Assembly: GCA_031406795.1 (NCBI GenBank)
Contig: JANOHV010000242.1
Span: forward strand, 1-17,013
Direction of reading: 5' to 3'
Source of the DNA: DATDCY01 sp031406795 [NCBI: Candidatus Rokuibacteriota bacterium]
GTDB taxonomy: Bacteria > JAUVQV01
DNA: 17,013 nucleotides
The notes beneath the pieces are model-generated. The model had not been told where the DNA came from. It searched no databases and saw nothing but the letters and a program-made list of their open reading frames with translations. Below are positions 5,616 through 12,426 of this stretch, piece after piece. How positions within the stretch are numbered: the first letter of the stretch is position 1; every line of letters starts with the position of its first letter. A program made the translations under genes and the position numbers.

Positions 5616-8600
5616 ATGACGCAAAAACACGCGGACTTCGTGCACCTGCACGTGCACACCCAGTACAGCCTGCTCGACGGGATGATCCTCGTCTCCAAGC
5701 TCGTCAAGCAAGCCGCCCGGTTCAGGATGCCGGCGGTTGCCATCACCGACCACGGGCAGATGTACGGGGTCGTCGACTTCTACGGCCAGGCCCTGAAGGC
5801 CGGCGTCAAACCGATCCTCGGCGTCGAGCTCTACGTCGCCCCCGGCAGCCGGCTCGACAAGTCCGGCGGCCCCGGGGGATCGGCGAACCACCTGACGCTG
5901 CTTGCCCGGGACGAGCAGGGCTACCGCAACCTCGTCAAGCTGACTTCGGCCGCGAACCTCGACGGCTTCTACTACAAACCGCGTGTCGACAAGGAATTGC
6001 TGCGCACGCACGCGGCCGGCCTGATCGCGCTCTCCGGGTGCCTGAAGGGCGAAGTCGCACAGAAAGCGGTCCGCGGCGACGACGCCGGCGCTTTGAAGGC
6101 CGCCGGCGAGTTCCGCGACATCTTCGGCGCGGGCAACTACTACTTCGAGCTGATGGTCAACGGCATACCCGAACAGGAGAAGGCCAACCGCGCGCTGATC
6201 GCCTTGTCGAAATCCTCCGGGATCCCGGTGGTCGCGACCAACGACTGCCATTACCTGCGCCGCGAGGATGCCCCGGTCCACGAGGTGCTGCTGTGCATTC
6301 AGACGCGCAAGACGCTCCAGGAGTCGGACCGGATGCGCCTCTCGACCGACCAGTTCTATTTCCGCTCCCCCGAGGAGATGGCGCAGCTCTTCGCCGATAT
6401 CCCGGAGGCGCTTCGGGCCACCGTCGAGATCGCCGAGCGCTGCAACGTCGAGCTCAAGCTCGGGGAGTTCCGGTTCCCGAAGGTCGAGGTCCCGGACGGC
6501 GCCACGCCGGCGAGTCAGCTGCGCCGGCTCGCCGGGGAGGGCCTCGCCGTCCGGCTCGGCCCCGCCGTCGAACCCGGGCGCCGCGGCGCGTACGAGAAGC
6601 GGCTGGACTACGAACTCGGCGTCATCGAGCACATGGACTTCCCGAGCTACTTCCTCGCGGTCTGGGACTTCGTGCACTTCGCCAAGACGAGCGGCATCCC
6701 GGTCGGGCCGGGGCGCGGCTCGGCGGCCGGGAGCCTCGCGGCCTGGGCGCTCGGGATCACGGACCTCGACCCGCTCGTGTACGGCCTGCTCTTCGAGCGC
6801 TTTCTCAACCCGGGGCGCAAGAGCATGCCCGACATCGACATCGATTTCGAACAGGGGCGCCGCGACGAGGTGATTGCCTATGTCCGGCAGAAGTACGGCG
6901 AGGACCGGGTCGCCCAGATCATCACCTTCGGCACCCTGCAGGCCAAGGGGGTCATCCGCGATGTCGGACGGGTGCTCGGCATGCCGCTGGCCGAGGTCGA
7001 CAAGATCGCCAAGCTCGTTCCGGCCGAGCTCAAGATCACGATCGAGGAGGCGCTCGAGAAGGAGCCGCGCCTCGCCGAGCTGGCCAAGAATGACCTGCAG
7101 GTCGCCCGCCTGCTCGAGACCGCGCAGTCGCTCGAGGGGCTCAACCGCCACGCGTCGACCCACGCTTCGGGGCTGTTGATCTCCCCCGAGCCCCTCTCGA
7201 ACCTCGTGCCGCTGTGCAAGGGTTCCAACGGCGAGACACTGACGCAGTTCGACATGGAAAGCGTCCAGAAGATCGGCCTGGTGAAGTTCGATTTCCTCGG
7301 CCTGATCACGCTGACCGTGATCCAGGACGCGGAACGGTTCATCCGGAGCCGCCAGTCGCCCGGCGAACCGCCCTTCAGCGTCCAGGACGTCCCTCTCGAC
7401 GACCCGGCGACCTTCAAACTGCTGGCGAGCGGCCGGACGAGCGGCATCTTCCAGTTCGAGTCTTCGGGGATGCGCGACACCGTCGTGAAGATGCGTCCGG
7501 ACAAGCTCGACGACCTGATCGCCCTCAACGCCCTCTACCGGCCCGGCGCGCTCAAGGCAGGGGGCGTCGACCTCTACCTCGACCGGCGCCACGGCAAGCA
7601 GGCCGTCCAGTATCGCCACCCGGTGCTCAAGGAGACGCTGGAGGCGACCTACGGCGTTCCCGTCTATCAGGAGCAGGTCATGCAGATTGCCGCGGCACTC
7701 TCGGGTTTCACCCCGTCGGAGACCGACGACCTGCGCAAGGCGATGGGAAAGAAGAACAAGGAGGTCATGGCACTCCAGCGCGAGAAGTTTGTCGCGGGTG
7801 CCGCCGCCAAGCATCAGGTCCCCGCCGCCCTCGCCGAGGAGATCTTCACCGAGATCGAGCACTTCGCGGAGTACGGCTTCAACAAGTCGCACAGCGCGGC
7901 GTACGCGCTGATTGCCTACCACACGGCCTGGCTCAAGACGCACTACCCGGTGGAGTACATGGCGGCGCTGCTCACGAGCGTGGCGGCGGACACCGACCAG
8001 ATCGTCAAGTATATCGCCGAGTGCCGCGAGATGGGACTTAAGGTGCTCCCCCCGGACGTCAATGCCTCCGGGAGCAGCTTCACCGTGGTCGAGGACTCGA
8101 TCCGCTTCGGGCTCGCCGCCGTGAAGAACGTCGGCGAAGGGGCCATTGAGTCGATCGTCGCGGCGCGCACGGCGCACGGGCGTTTCACGTCGCTGTTCGA
8201 TTTCTGCTCCCACATCGACCTGCGCCGGGTCAACAAGCGCGTGCTCGAGGGACTGGTCAAGTGCGGCGCCCTCGACTCCGTGGGGGCCCGCCGCTCCCAG
8301 ATGACGGAGGCGCTCGACTTGGCGATGGAGGCCGCGCAGGGCACCCAGCGCGACCGCAACGACGGGCAGGTCAGTCTGTTCGCCGCCGCCCCCCAGCCGC
8401 TGATGGAGCCGACCCTCCCGGACGTGCCGGAGTGGCCGGAGCACCAGCTGCTGGCGCTCGAGAAGGAGGCGCTCGGCTTCTACGTCACCGGGCACCCGCT
8501 CGGCGAGTTCGCCGGGGATCTCGCCAGACTGACGACCGCGAGCAGCGATTTCGAAAAGATCAAAGAGGGCGCGGAGATCCGGGTCGGCGGCATGGTCAAG

Positions 8601-9068
8601 GCGGTCAAGAACCACACCGACCGCAAGGGCGAAACCATGGCGTTCGTCACGCTCGAAGACCTGAACGGGACCATGGAGGTCACGATCTTCTCGAAGCTGT
8701 TCAAGGTCGTCGCGCCTCTCGTGGTCGCCGAAGCGGCGCTGGTCGTGACCGGCAAGGCCAACGTGACCGAGGGCGGGGTCAAGATCCTCGCCGACGCCGT
8801 CTTCCCGATCGCCGAAGCGAAGGAGCGGCTGACGCGCGCCGTGCACCTGCGCCTGCAGACGCCGGGCCTGGAGCGCGAGACGCTCGAGCTGGTCGGCCAG
8901 ATGGTGAAGCGGTACCGGGGTGCCGTCCCGGTGTACGTCCACCTCGTGACCCCGCTGCACAGCGAGGTCGTTCTGAAGGCGGGAGGAAGCTGCCTGGTCC
9001 GGCCGGCGCCGGAGTTCGTGCTCGGCCTGGAGCAGCTGCTCGGAAAGGAAGCGGTGACGCTGACGTGA
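5616..9068 (+). CDS. dnaE: DNA polymerase III alpha subunit
   Basis: This is the catalytic subunit of the replicative DNA polymerase (C-family), 1150 residues and close to the E. coli length of 1160. The N-terminal PHP domain (about 1-270) begins HLHVHTQYSLLDG and keeps putative metal ligands His12, His14, Asp45, His46, Glu71, His92, Cys142, Asp210 and His212. The polymerase core contains VGPGRGSAAGSL (residues 363-374) and the catalytic PDIDIDF motif (Asp406, Asp408). The third catalytic Asp is Asp559 in VKFDFLGL. The fingers region contains KAMGKKNKEVM. The C-terminal part has helix-hairpin-helix sequence, an OB fold (IRVGGMVKAVKNHTDRKG and following, near residue 990) and a clamp-binding peptide QVSLF at residues 918-922. 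ATG 5616 matches the family N-terminus; the ribosome binding site is weak. It is followed directly by accA, a pairing also seen in E. coli. Confidence 0.98.
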   Translation: MTQKHADFVHLHVHTQYSLLDGMILVSKLVKQAARFRMPAVAITDHGQMYGVVDFYGQALKAGVKPILGVELYVAPGSRLDKSGGPGGSANHLTLLARDEQGYRNLVKLTSAANLDGFYYKPRVDKELLRTHAAGLIALSGCLKGEVAQKAVRGDDAGALKAAGEFRDIFGAGNYYFELMVNGIPEQEKANRALIALSKSSGIPVVATNDCHYLRREDAPVHEVLLCIQTRKTLQESDRMRLSTDQFYFRSPEEMAQLFADIPEALRATVEIAERCNVELKLGEFRFPKVEVPDGATPASQLRRLAGEGLAVRLGPAVEPGRRGAYEKRLDYELGVIEHMDFPSYFLAVWDFVHFAKTSGIPVGPGRGSAAGSLAAWALGITDLDPLVYGLLFERFLNPGRKSMPDIDIDFEQGRRDEVIAYVRQKYGEDRVAQIITFGTLQAKGVIRDVGRVLGMPLAEVDKIAKLVPAELKITIEEALEKEPRLAELAKNDLQVARLLETAQSLEGLNRHASTHASGLLISPEPLSNLVPLCKGSNGETLTQFDMESVQKIGLVKFDFLGLITLTVIQDAERFIRSRQSPGEPPFSVQDVPLDDPATFKLLASGRTSGIFQFESSGMRDTVVKMRPDKLDDLIALNALYRPGALKAGGVDLYLDRRHGKQAVQYRHPVLKETLEATYGVPVYQEQVMQIAAALSGFTPSETDDLRKAMGKKNKEVMALQREKFVAGAAAKHQVPAALAEEIFTEIEHFAEYGFNKSHSAAYALIAYHTAWLKTHYPVEYMAALLTSVAADTDQIVKYIAECREMGLKVLPPDVNASGSSFTVVEDSIRFGLAAVKNVGEGAIESIVAARTAHGRFTSLFDFCSHIDLRRVNKRVLEGLVKCGALDSVGARRSQMTEALDLAMEAAQGTQRDRNDGQVSLFAAAPQPLMEPTLPDVPEWPEHQLLALEKEALGFYVTGHPLGEFAGDLARLTTASSDFEKIKEGAEIRVGGMVKAVKNHTDRKGETMAFVTLEDLNGTMEVTIFSKLFKVVAPLVVAEAALVVTGKANVTEGGVKILADAVFPIAEAKERLTRAVHLRLQTPGLERETLELVGQMVKRYRGAVPVYVHLVTPLHSEVVLKAGGSCLVRPAPEFVLGLEQLLGKEAVTLT

Positions 9069-9073
9069 ACAAG

Positions 9074-10039
9074 ATGCAAGGAGCGCTCGATTTCGAGAAG
9101 CCGCTGATCGAGGCGGAGGGGAATCTCGAGGCGTTGTTCGCCGACGCCGGCGGGCGCTTCGTCTCCCTCGAGGAAGTGACGAAGCTGCGCCGCAAGATCC
9201 GCCGCCTGCGTCACGACATCTTCGCGAAGCTCACCCCCTGGCAGCGCGCGCAGATCGCGCGTCACCCCGCGCGGCCGTACTTCCTGGATTTCGTGAAACT
9301 GATGTTCGAGGAGGCGATCGAGATCCACGGCGACCGCACGTTCGCCGACGACCAGTCGATCGTCACGATGCTCGCGCGCTTCGAAGGCCGCTCCGTGGTG
9401 GCCATCGGGCACCAGAAGGGGCGCAACGTGAAGGAGAACATCCTGCGCAACTTCGGCATGTCCAACCCCGAGGGCTACCGCAAGGCGCTGCGGGCGATGA
9501 AGCTGGCGGAGAAGTTCGGCAAGCCGGTGCTGACGTTCATCGACACGCCGGGGGCCTACCCCGGGATCGGCGCCGAGGAGCGCGGCCAGTCCGAGGCGAT
9601 CGCGCGAAACATCCAGGAGATGAGCCAGCTGCGCGTCCCGGTGATCTGCACGGTGATCGGCGAAGGGGGCAGCGGCGGCGCGCTCGCGATCGGGGTCGGC
9701 AACCGCGTGCAGATGCTGCAGAACGCCGTCTATTCGGTGATCTCGCCCGAGGCCTGCGCGGCCATTCTCTGGCGCAACGACCGCTCGCGCGCGCCGGAGG
9801 CGGCGGGGACGCTCAAGATGAGCGCCGGGGACGCGCTGGGGTTCGGACTCATCGACGAGATCGTGCGCGAACCGCTCGGCGGCGCGCATCGCAACCACCG
9901 CTGGGCGGCCAACCTGCTGCGACGCGCGCTGCGGCGCGGCCTGGCCGAGCTGTCGGAGCTCTCGGGCGACGAGCTCGTCCGGCAGCGCGAGGACAAGTTC
10001 CGCAACATGGGCAGCTTCACGGAGGCGCCGGTCAAATAG
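9074..10039 (+). CDS. accA: Acetyl-CoA carboxylase carboxyltransferase subunit alpha
   Basis: This is the alpha subunit of the carboxyltransferase half of acetyl-CoA carboxylase. With AccD it transfers the carboxyl group from biotin on AccB to acetyl-CoA, forming malonyl-CoA for fatty-acid synthesis in the cytoplasm. It has 321 residues against about 319 in E. coli. Family landmarks are LDFEKP at the N-terminus, WQRAQIARHPARPYFLDF, IGHQKGR, RNFGMSNPEGYRKALR, FIDTPGAYPGIGAEERGQSE (residues 155-174), the oxyanion-type GEGGSGG (196-202), SVISPEACAAILW and EPLGGAHRN. The start is either ATG 9074, which aligns best with homologues, or GTG 9065, which overlaps the dnaE TGA as GTGA. Either way it is translationally close to dnaE. 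The biotin carboxylase genes and accD are not in the window. It ends directly in a hairpin pair. Confidence 0.96.
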   Translation: MQGALDFEKPLIEAEGNLEALFADAGGRFVSLEEVTKLRRKIRRLRHDIFAKLTPWQRAQIARHPARPYFLDFVKLMFEEAIEIHGDRTFADDQSIVTMLARFEGRSVVAIGHQKGRNVKENILRNFGMSNPEGYRKALRAMKLAEKFGKPVLTFIDTPGAYPGIGAEERGQSEAIARNIQEMSQLRVPVICTVIGEGGSGGALAIGVGNRVQMLQNAVYSVISPEACAAILWRNDRSRAPEAAGTLKMSAGDALGFGLIDEIVREPLGGAHRNHRWAANLLRRALRRGLAELSELSGDELVRQREDKFRNMGSFTEAPVK

Positions 10040-10107
10040 GGCGGGGATCAACCCCGCCCCTACGAAGAACCCCACAAACGGCGTAGGGGAGGGGTTCACC
10101 CCCTCCC
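10039..10107. repeat. Twin GC-rich palindromes after accA (REP-like pair, possible bidirectional terminator)
   Basis: Hairpin 1 is GGGCGGGG-ATCAA-CCCCGCCC (10039-10059), beginning on the last base of the accA stop. Hairpin 2 is GGGAGGGG-TTCAC-CCCCTCCC (10087-10107). Both have perfect 8-bp stems and similar 5-nt loops. They are arranged symmetrically around an inner inverted repeat, CCCCTACG (10057-10064) and CGTAGGGG (10082-10089). The site lies between convergent genes. There is no T-tract, so classical intrinsic termination is doubtful, though such stems often protect 3' ends. Confidence 0.75.
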
Positions 10108-10137
10108 GAGCCACAGGTGGGTCCTCGTCGCAGCCGG

Positions 10138-10857
10138 CTAGAACCGCACCTGCAGGGCGCCGCCGATCGCGATGCCGTCGATGAAGCGCCCCTCGATCGC
10201 CAGTTGGAGCCGCTCGCCCAGCTCGATGGCGAGCCCGATCGGGATGTGCAGCGCGGGAATCCAGATGTCGGCCTCGACCAGTTCGTCCTTGTCCCGGTAG
10301 TGCCCCTTGACGTGAGCCGCGCCGATGCCGATCCCGGCGTAGGGGTGGACGTACCAGGAGGGGAACAGGCTCCAGTAGCCGGTCAGGGTGATCGCGAGGA
10401 TGTCGATCTCGCCGGTCACCTGCTGGGGGGCATCCGACTCGTGCTGCTGCCACGTGCCGTCGGCGGTGGCCGAGGCGGTCTCGAGCCCGAGTCCGATGCT
10501 GGCGCCGCCCCGCCCGCCGTCATCGCCGTGGTAGCGGATCTCCGCGCCGAAGCTCATGCCGCTGACCTCGGGGTGGCCGAAGAAGAGTTCGTCGGCGATG
10601 AAGTTCGGGACGCCGAAGTACCCGCCGCGCACGAGCAGTCCCCAGGAAGTGTCGTCCGCCTTCCCGGGTTCCGCTGCGATCGCCGCCTCGGCGGGGTCCT
10701 CGCGCGGCGGCGCCGCGGTCGTCGCGCTGTTTTCGTACGTCGGCAGCGCCAGCAGCCCGCCGCTGCCGGGATCCTTTTCGGCGGCACGGGCGACGCCCGC
10801 TGCGGCGCAGAGGGCGAGCGCGAGCCCCGCTATGAACACCCTTCCGGAACTACCCAT
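10138..10857 (-). CDS. Outer-membrane beta-barrel protein (OmpW/OmpA-barrel-like)
   Basis: This is a 239-residue outer-membrane protein. A Sec signal peptide ends near Ala25 (GVARA-AEKD), then an Ala/Pro/Glu-rich segment of about 45 residues precedes the barrel. From about residue 70 the chain shows alternating amphipathic strands: WGLLVRGGYFGVP, MSFGAEIRYHG, ASIGLGLETAS, ITLTGYWSLFP, WYVHPYAGIGIGAAHVKG and ADIWIPALHIPIGLAIELGE, then LQLAIEGRFIDG and a terminal GGALQVRF. The C-terminal Phe is the usual BamA-recognised signature of porin-like barrels. The strand number suggests a small barrel of about 8 strands, and WYVHPYAGIGIGAAHVKG resembles the OmpW/outer-membrane-beta-barrel families, but the exact family is not certain. 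GGGAGG lies 8 nt upstream of the ATG at 10857. No cargo or ligand can be inferred. Confidence 0.82.
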   Translation of the reverse strand: MGSSGRVFIAGLALALCAAAGVARAAEKDPGSGGLLALPTYENSATTAAPPREDPAEAAIAAEPGKADDTSWGLLVRGGYFGVPNFIADELFFGHPEVSGMSFGAEIRYHGDDGGRGGASIGLGLETASATADGTWQQHESDAPQQVTGEIDILAITLTGYWSLFPSWYVHPYAGIGIGAAHVKGHYRDKDELVEADIWIPALHIPIGLAIELGERLQLAIEGRFIDGIAIGGALQVRF

Positions 10858-10898
10858 CGGCCGGCCCTCCCGTAGTTGTCGTGCCTCACCGCCGCGAT

Positions 10899-10927
10899 AC
10901 TATAGGAGAGACTAGTTGCTGACAATG
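10899..10927 (-). promoter_or_regulatory. Candidate promoter for the outer-membrane protein gene
   Basis: On the minus strand TATAGT (complement of 10899-10904) is a good -10. The possible -35 is CATTGT (complement of 10922-10927, 17-nt spacing), or TTGTCA (complement of 10920-10925, 15-nt spacing). The predicted start is near 10891, about 34 nt before the gene's start codon. Confidence 0.45.
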
Positions 10928-10937
10928 AACGGCGCGA

Positions 10938-10951
10938 GTGACCGGCGTCAC
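10938..10951. promoter_or_regulatory. Candidate CRP/FNR-family operator (GTGA-N6-TCAC)
   Basis: GTGACCGGCGTCAC is a palindrome with the core GTGA-N6-TCAC of CRP-family regulators. Its centre is about 54 nt upstream of the predicted start of the outer-membrane protein gene, just upstream of the -35 box. In such a GC-rich sequence a match of eight fixed bases can arise by chance. Confidence 0.3.
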
Positions 10952-11031
10952 CTCGAGGGCACGGGGCCCCCGGCGCCCCGCGTCCTCCCGGCCGGATGGT
11001 AACCCTTCAGTGAACGGTGGCCCGATCAGTA

Positions 11032-11141
11032 CCGTTCGCCCTGAGCCGTGAGCTTGTCTAACGGTCGATGGGCGTTTTTATTAAGACTCTTTCCCTTTCG
11101 TGGTTCGACCGTTCGTCAAGCTCACGGCTCACCACGAACGG
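11032..11141. repeat. Long inverted repeat, 37-nt arms (REP-like intergenic element)
   Basis: Arm 11032-11068 pairs with arm 11105-11141. The inner 27 nt match at 25 positions, the outer CCGTTCG/CGAACGG pairs perfectly, and a 3-nt mismatch lies between. The loop is 36 nt and unusually T-rich (GTTTTTATTAAG). The right arm is itself palindromic, CCGTTCGT (11109-11116) with ACGAACGG (11134-11141). A further perfect pair GAACGGT (11012-11018)/ACCGTTC (11031-11037) abuts it on the left. The vocabulary (GTTCGAC, AAGCTCAC, CACGAACGG) resembles dispersed intergenic repeats of many proteobacteria, from memory only. Confidence 0.8.
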
Positions 11142-11186
11142 GAGAAGTTACCGCATTTCATTGAACGCTTACGCCGGATGGCCGGA

Positions 11187-11215
11187 TTGACAAGCCACTC
11201 CCGCCTCCCTAGGAT
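11187..11215 (+). promoter_or_regulatory. Candidate sigma-70 promoter for the J-protein/ClpX-like operon
   Basis: TTGACA (11187-11192), a 17-nt spacer and TAGGAT (11210-11215) match 10 of 12 consensus bases. The predicted start is near 11222, leaving a leader of about 108 nt. No CIRCE element (TTAGCACTC-N9-GAGTGCTAA) or CCCCAT-type heat-shock -10 was seen, so expression may be housekeeping rather than heat-induced. Confidence 0.55.
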
Positions 11216-11329
11216 ACCCTGAACGCACGCAACAATGAGGAATCATCCCCGCGGTTGCACGACGTACCCGGCCCGATCGAGCGCGGGCGCGGCGTCGCCG
11301 CCGGGTGGTCGGCAGGAGGGGAGCTCGCC

Positions 11330-12415
11330 GTGACCGCCAGACACACCAAGAAGGATTTCTACGAAGTTCTCGGCATCGCCCGCGAGGCCGACGCCGCCGA
11401 GATCAAGAAGGCTTATCGCGCCAAGGCCATGCTGCACCACCCCGACCGCAATCCGGGCGACAAGGAGGCCGAGACGCTCTTCAAGTCGTGCGCCGAGGCC
11501 TATGAGGTGCTGTGCGACCCGCAGAAACGCGATCTCTATGACCGCCACGGGGTCGCCGGTCTCAAGGGGACGGACTTTCGGCACTACTCCTCACCGGAGG
11601 ACGTCTTCGGCGCGTTCGGCGACATCTTCGGCGATCACTTCGGCTTCGGCGGCGCGCGCCAGGCCTGGCACCGCGGCTCGGATCTGCGCTACCAGATCGA
11701 TCTGGAGTTCGTCGAAGCCGCCCGCGGCGTCAAGAAGGAGATCGAACTGGAGCGCCCCGCCCTGTGCGCGCACTGCCAGGGCTCCGGCGCCGAGTCCCCC
11801 GAGGACGTCGAAACCTGTTCGACCTGCCGCGGGCAGGGGCAGGTGTTGCGCCAGCGCGGCTTTCTGACCATCAGCACCGCCTGCCCCGCCTGTCGCGGCG
11901 AGGGCCGCGTGATCAGGAAGCACTGCACCTCCTGCAAGGGCCACGGTCAGGTGAGCGAAAAGAAGACGGTCGAGGTTGCGATACCGGCAGGGGTCGAGGA
12001 GGGCAATGTCCTGCGTGTGCGCGGCGAGGGGATGCCGAGCCCGAGTCCGGGCGGCCCGCCCGGGGACCTGCTGATCGTGCTGCGCGTGCTCGAACACCCG
12101 GTCTTCCGGCGCCACGGCCTCGATCTGGTGCTGGCGTTCCCGGTTTCGTTCATCCAGGCCGCGCTCGGCGACACCTTGACGGTGCCGACCCTCGATGGCG
12201 AGGAGGAACTGAAGCTTCCCGCGGGCACCCAGCCGCAGGCGGTGCTGCGTCTCAGCGGGATGGGGATCAAGGCCGGCCGCCGCGTCGGCGATCTGCTGGT
12301 GCAGGTCGACGTGAAGATCCCGACGAAGCTCTCGGCCGAGCAGAAGGAGATCCTCCGGTCGTATGCGGCAACCGAGGGCGTCTCGCCAAAAGGGAAACAT
12401 TGGTGGAACCTGTAG
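11330..12415 (+). CDS. Class A DnaJ-type co-chaperone (J domain plus zinc-finger region)
   Basis: This is a type I J-protein of 361 residues that stimulates the Hsp70 ATPase and binds unfolded clients. The J domain (about 8-75) has the HPD triad at His37-Pro38-Asp39. A short F/G-rich segment follows (DVFGAFGDIFGDHFGFGGA, 91-109). Then come all four CxxCxGxG zinc-binding motifs: CAHCQGSG (146-153), CSTCRGQG (163-170), CPACRGEG (185-192) and CTSCKGHG (199-206). The two C-terminal client-binding sandwiches contain VEVAIPAGVEEGNVLRVRGEG and PTLDGEEELKLPAGTQPQA. The GTG start at 11330 is supported by AGGAGG at 11314-11319; the longer frame starting at 11255 lacks support. No dnaK or grpE is adjacent, so this may be a second copy specialised for this operon rather than the housekeeping DnaJ. 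The ClpX-like gene starts 11 nt downstream. Confidence 0.93.
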   Translation: MTARHTKKDFYEVLGIAREADAAEIKKAYRAKAMLHHPDRNPGDKEAETLFKSCAEAYEVLCDPQKRDLYDRHGVAGLKGTDFRHYSSPEDVFGAFGDIFGDHFGFGGARQAWHRGSDLRYQIDLEFVEAARGVKKEIELERPALCAHCQGSGAESPEDVETCSTCRGQGQVLRQRGFLTISTACPACRGEGRVIRKHCTSCKGHGQVSEKKTVEVAIPAGVEEGNVLRVRGEGMPSPSPGGPPGDLLIVLRVLEHPVFRRHGLDLVLAFPVSFIQAALGDTLTVPTLDGEEELKLPAGTQPQAVLRLSGMGIKAGRRVGDLLVQVDVKIPTKLSAEQKEILRSYAATEGVSPKGKHWWNL

Positions 12416-12426
12416 AAGCCGGGGCG

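Larger units (their letters stand above)
10858..11329. other. 472-nt non-coding regulatory and repeat region
   Basis: No credible gene was found here on either strand. The region holds, in order, the candidate promoter and CRP/FNR-type site of the outer-membrane protein gene, a GC-rich stretch with nothing recognised (about 10953-11011), a cluster of inverted repeats (11012-11141), the candidate promoter of the J-protein operon (11187-11215), and a leader of about 108 nt. Confidence 0.7.

Noticed and set aside
4014-8960. A 1648-codon open frame antisense to dnaE and its upstream genes
   Set aside because: It is a shadow created by strong GC codon bias. The translated sequence is Arg/Leu/Asp/Gly-rich with no domain, while the opposite strand encodes dnaE with all motifs.
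8261-9073. Upstream extension of the accA frame inside dnaE, which would make a 592-residue fusion
   Set aside because: The extra part is low-complexity Arg/Gly/Ala shadow sequence of dnaE; AccA has its normal length from 9074.
8480-10453. A 657-codon minus-strand frame opposite dnaE and accA
   Set aside because: Same GC-bias shadow; no recognisable motif and complete overlap with two certain genes.
11142-11329. Heat-shock control of the chaperone operon (CIRCE or RpoH-type promoter)
   Set aside because: No TTAGCACTC/GAGTGCTAA pair and no CCCCAT-type -10 were found; a sigma-70 promoter explains the region.
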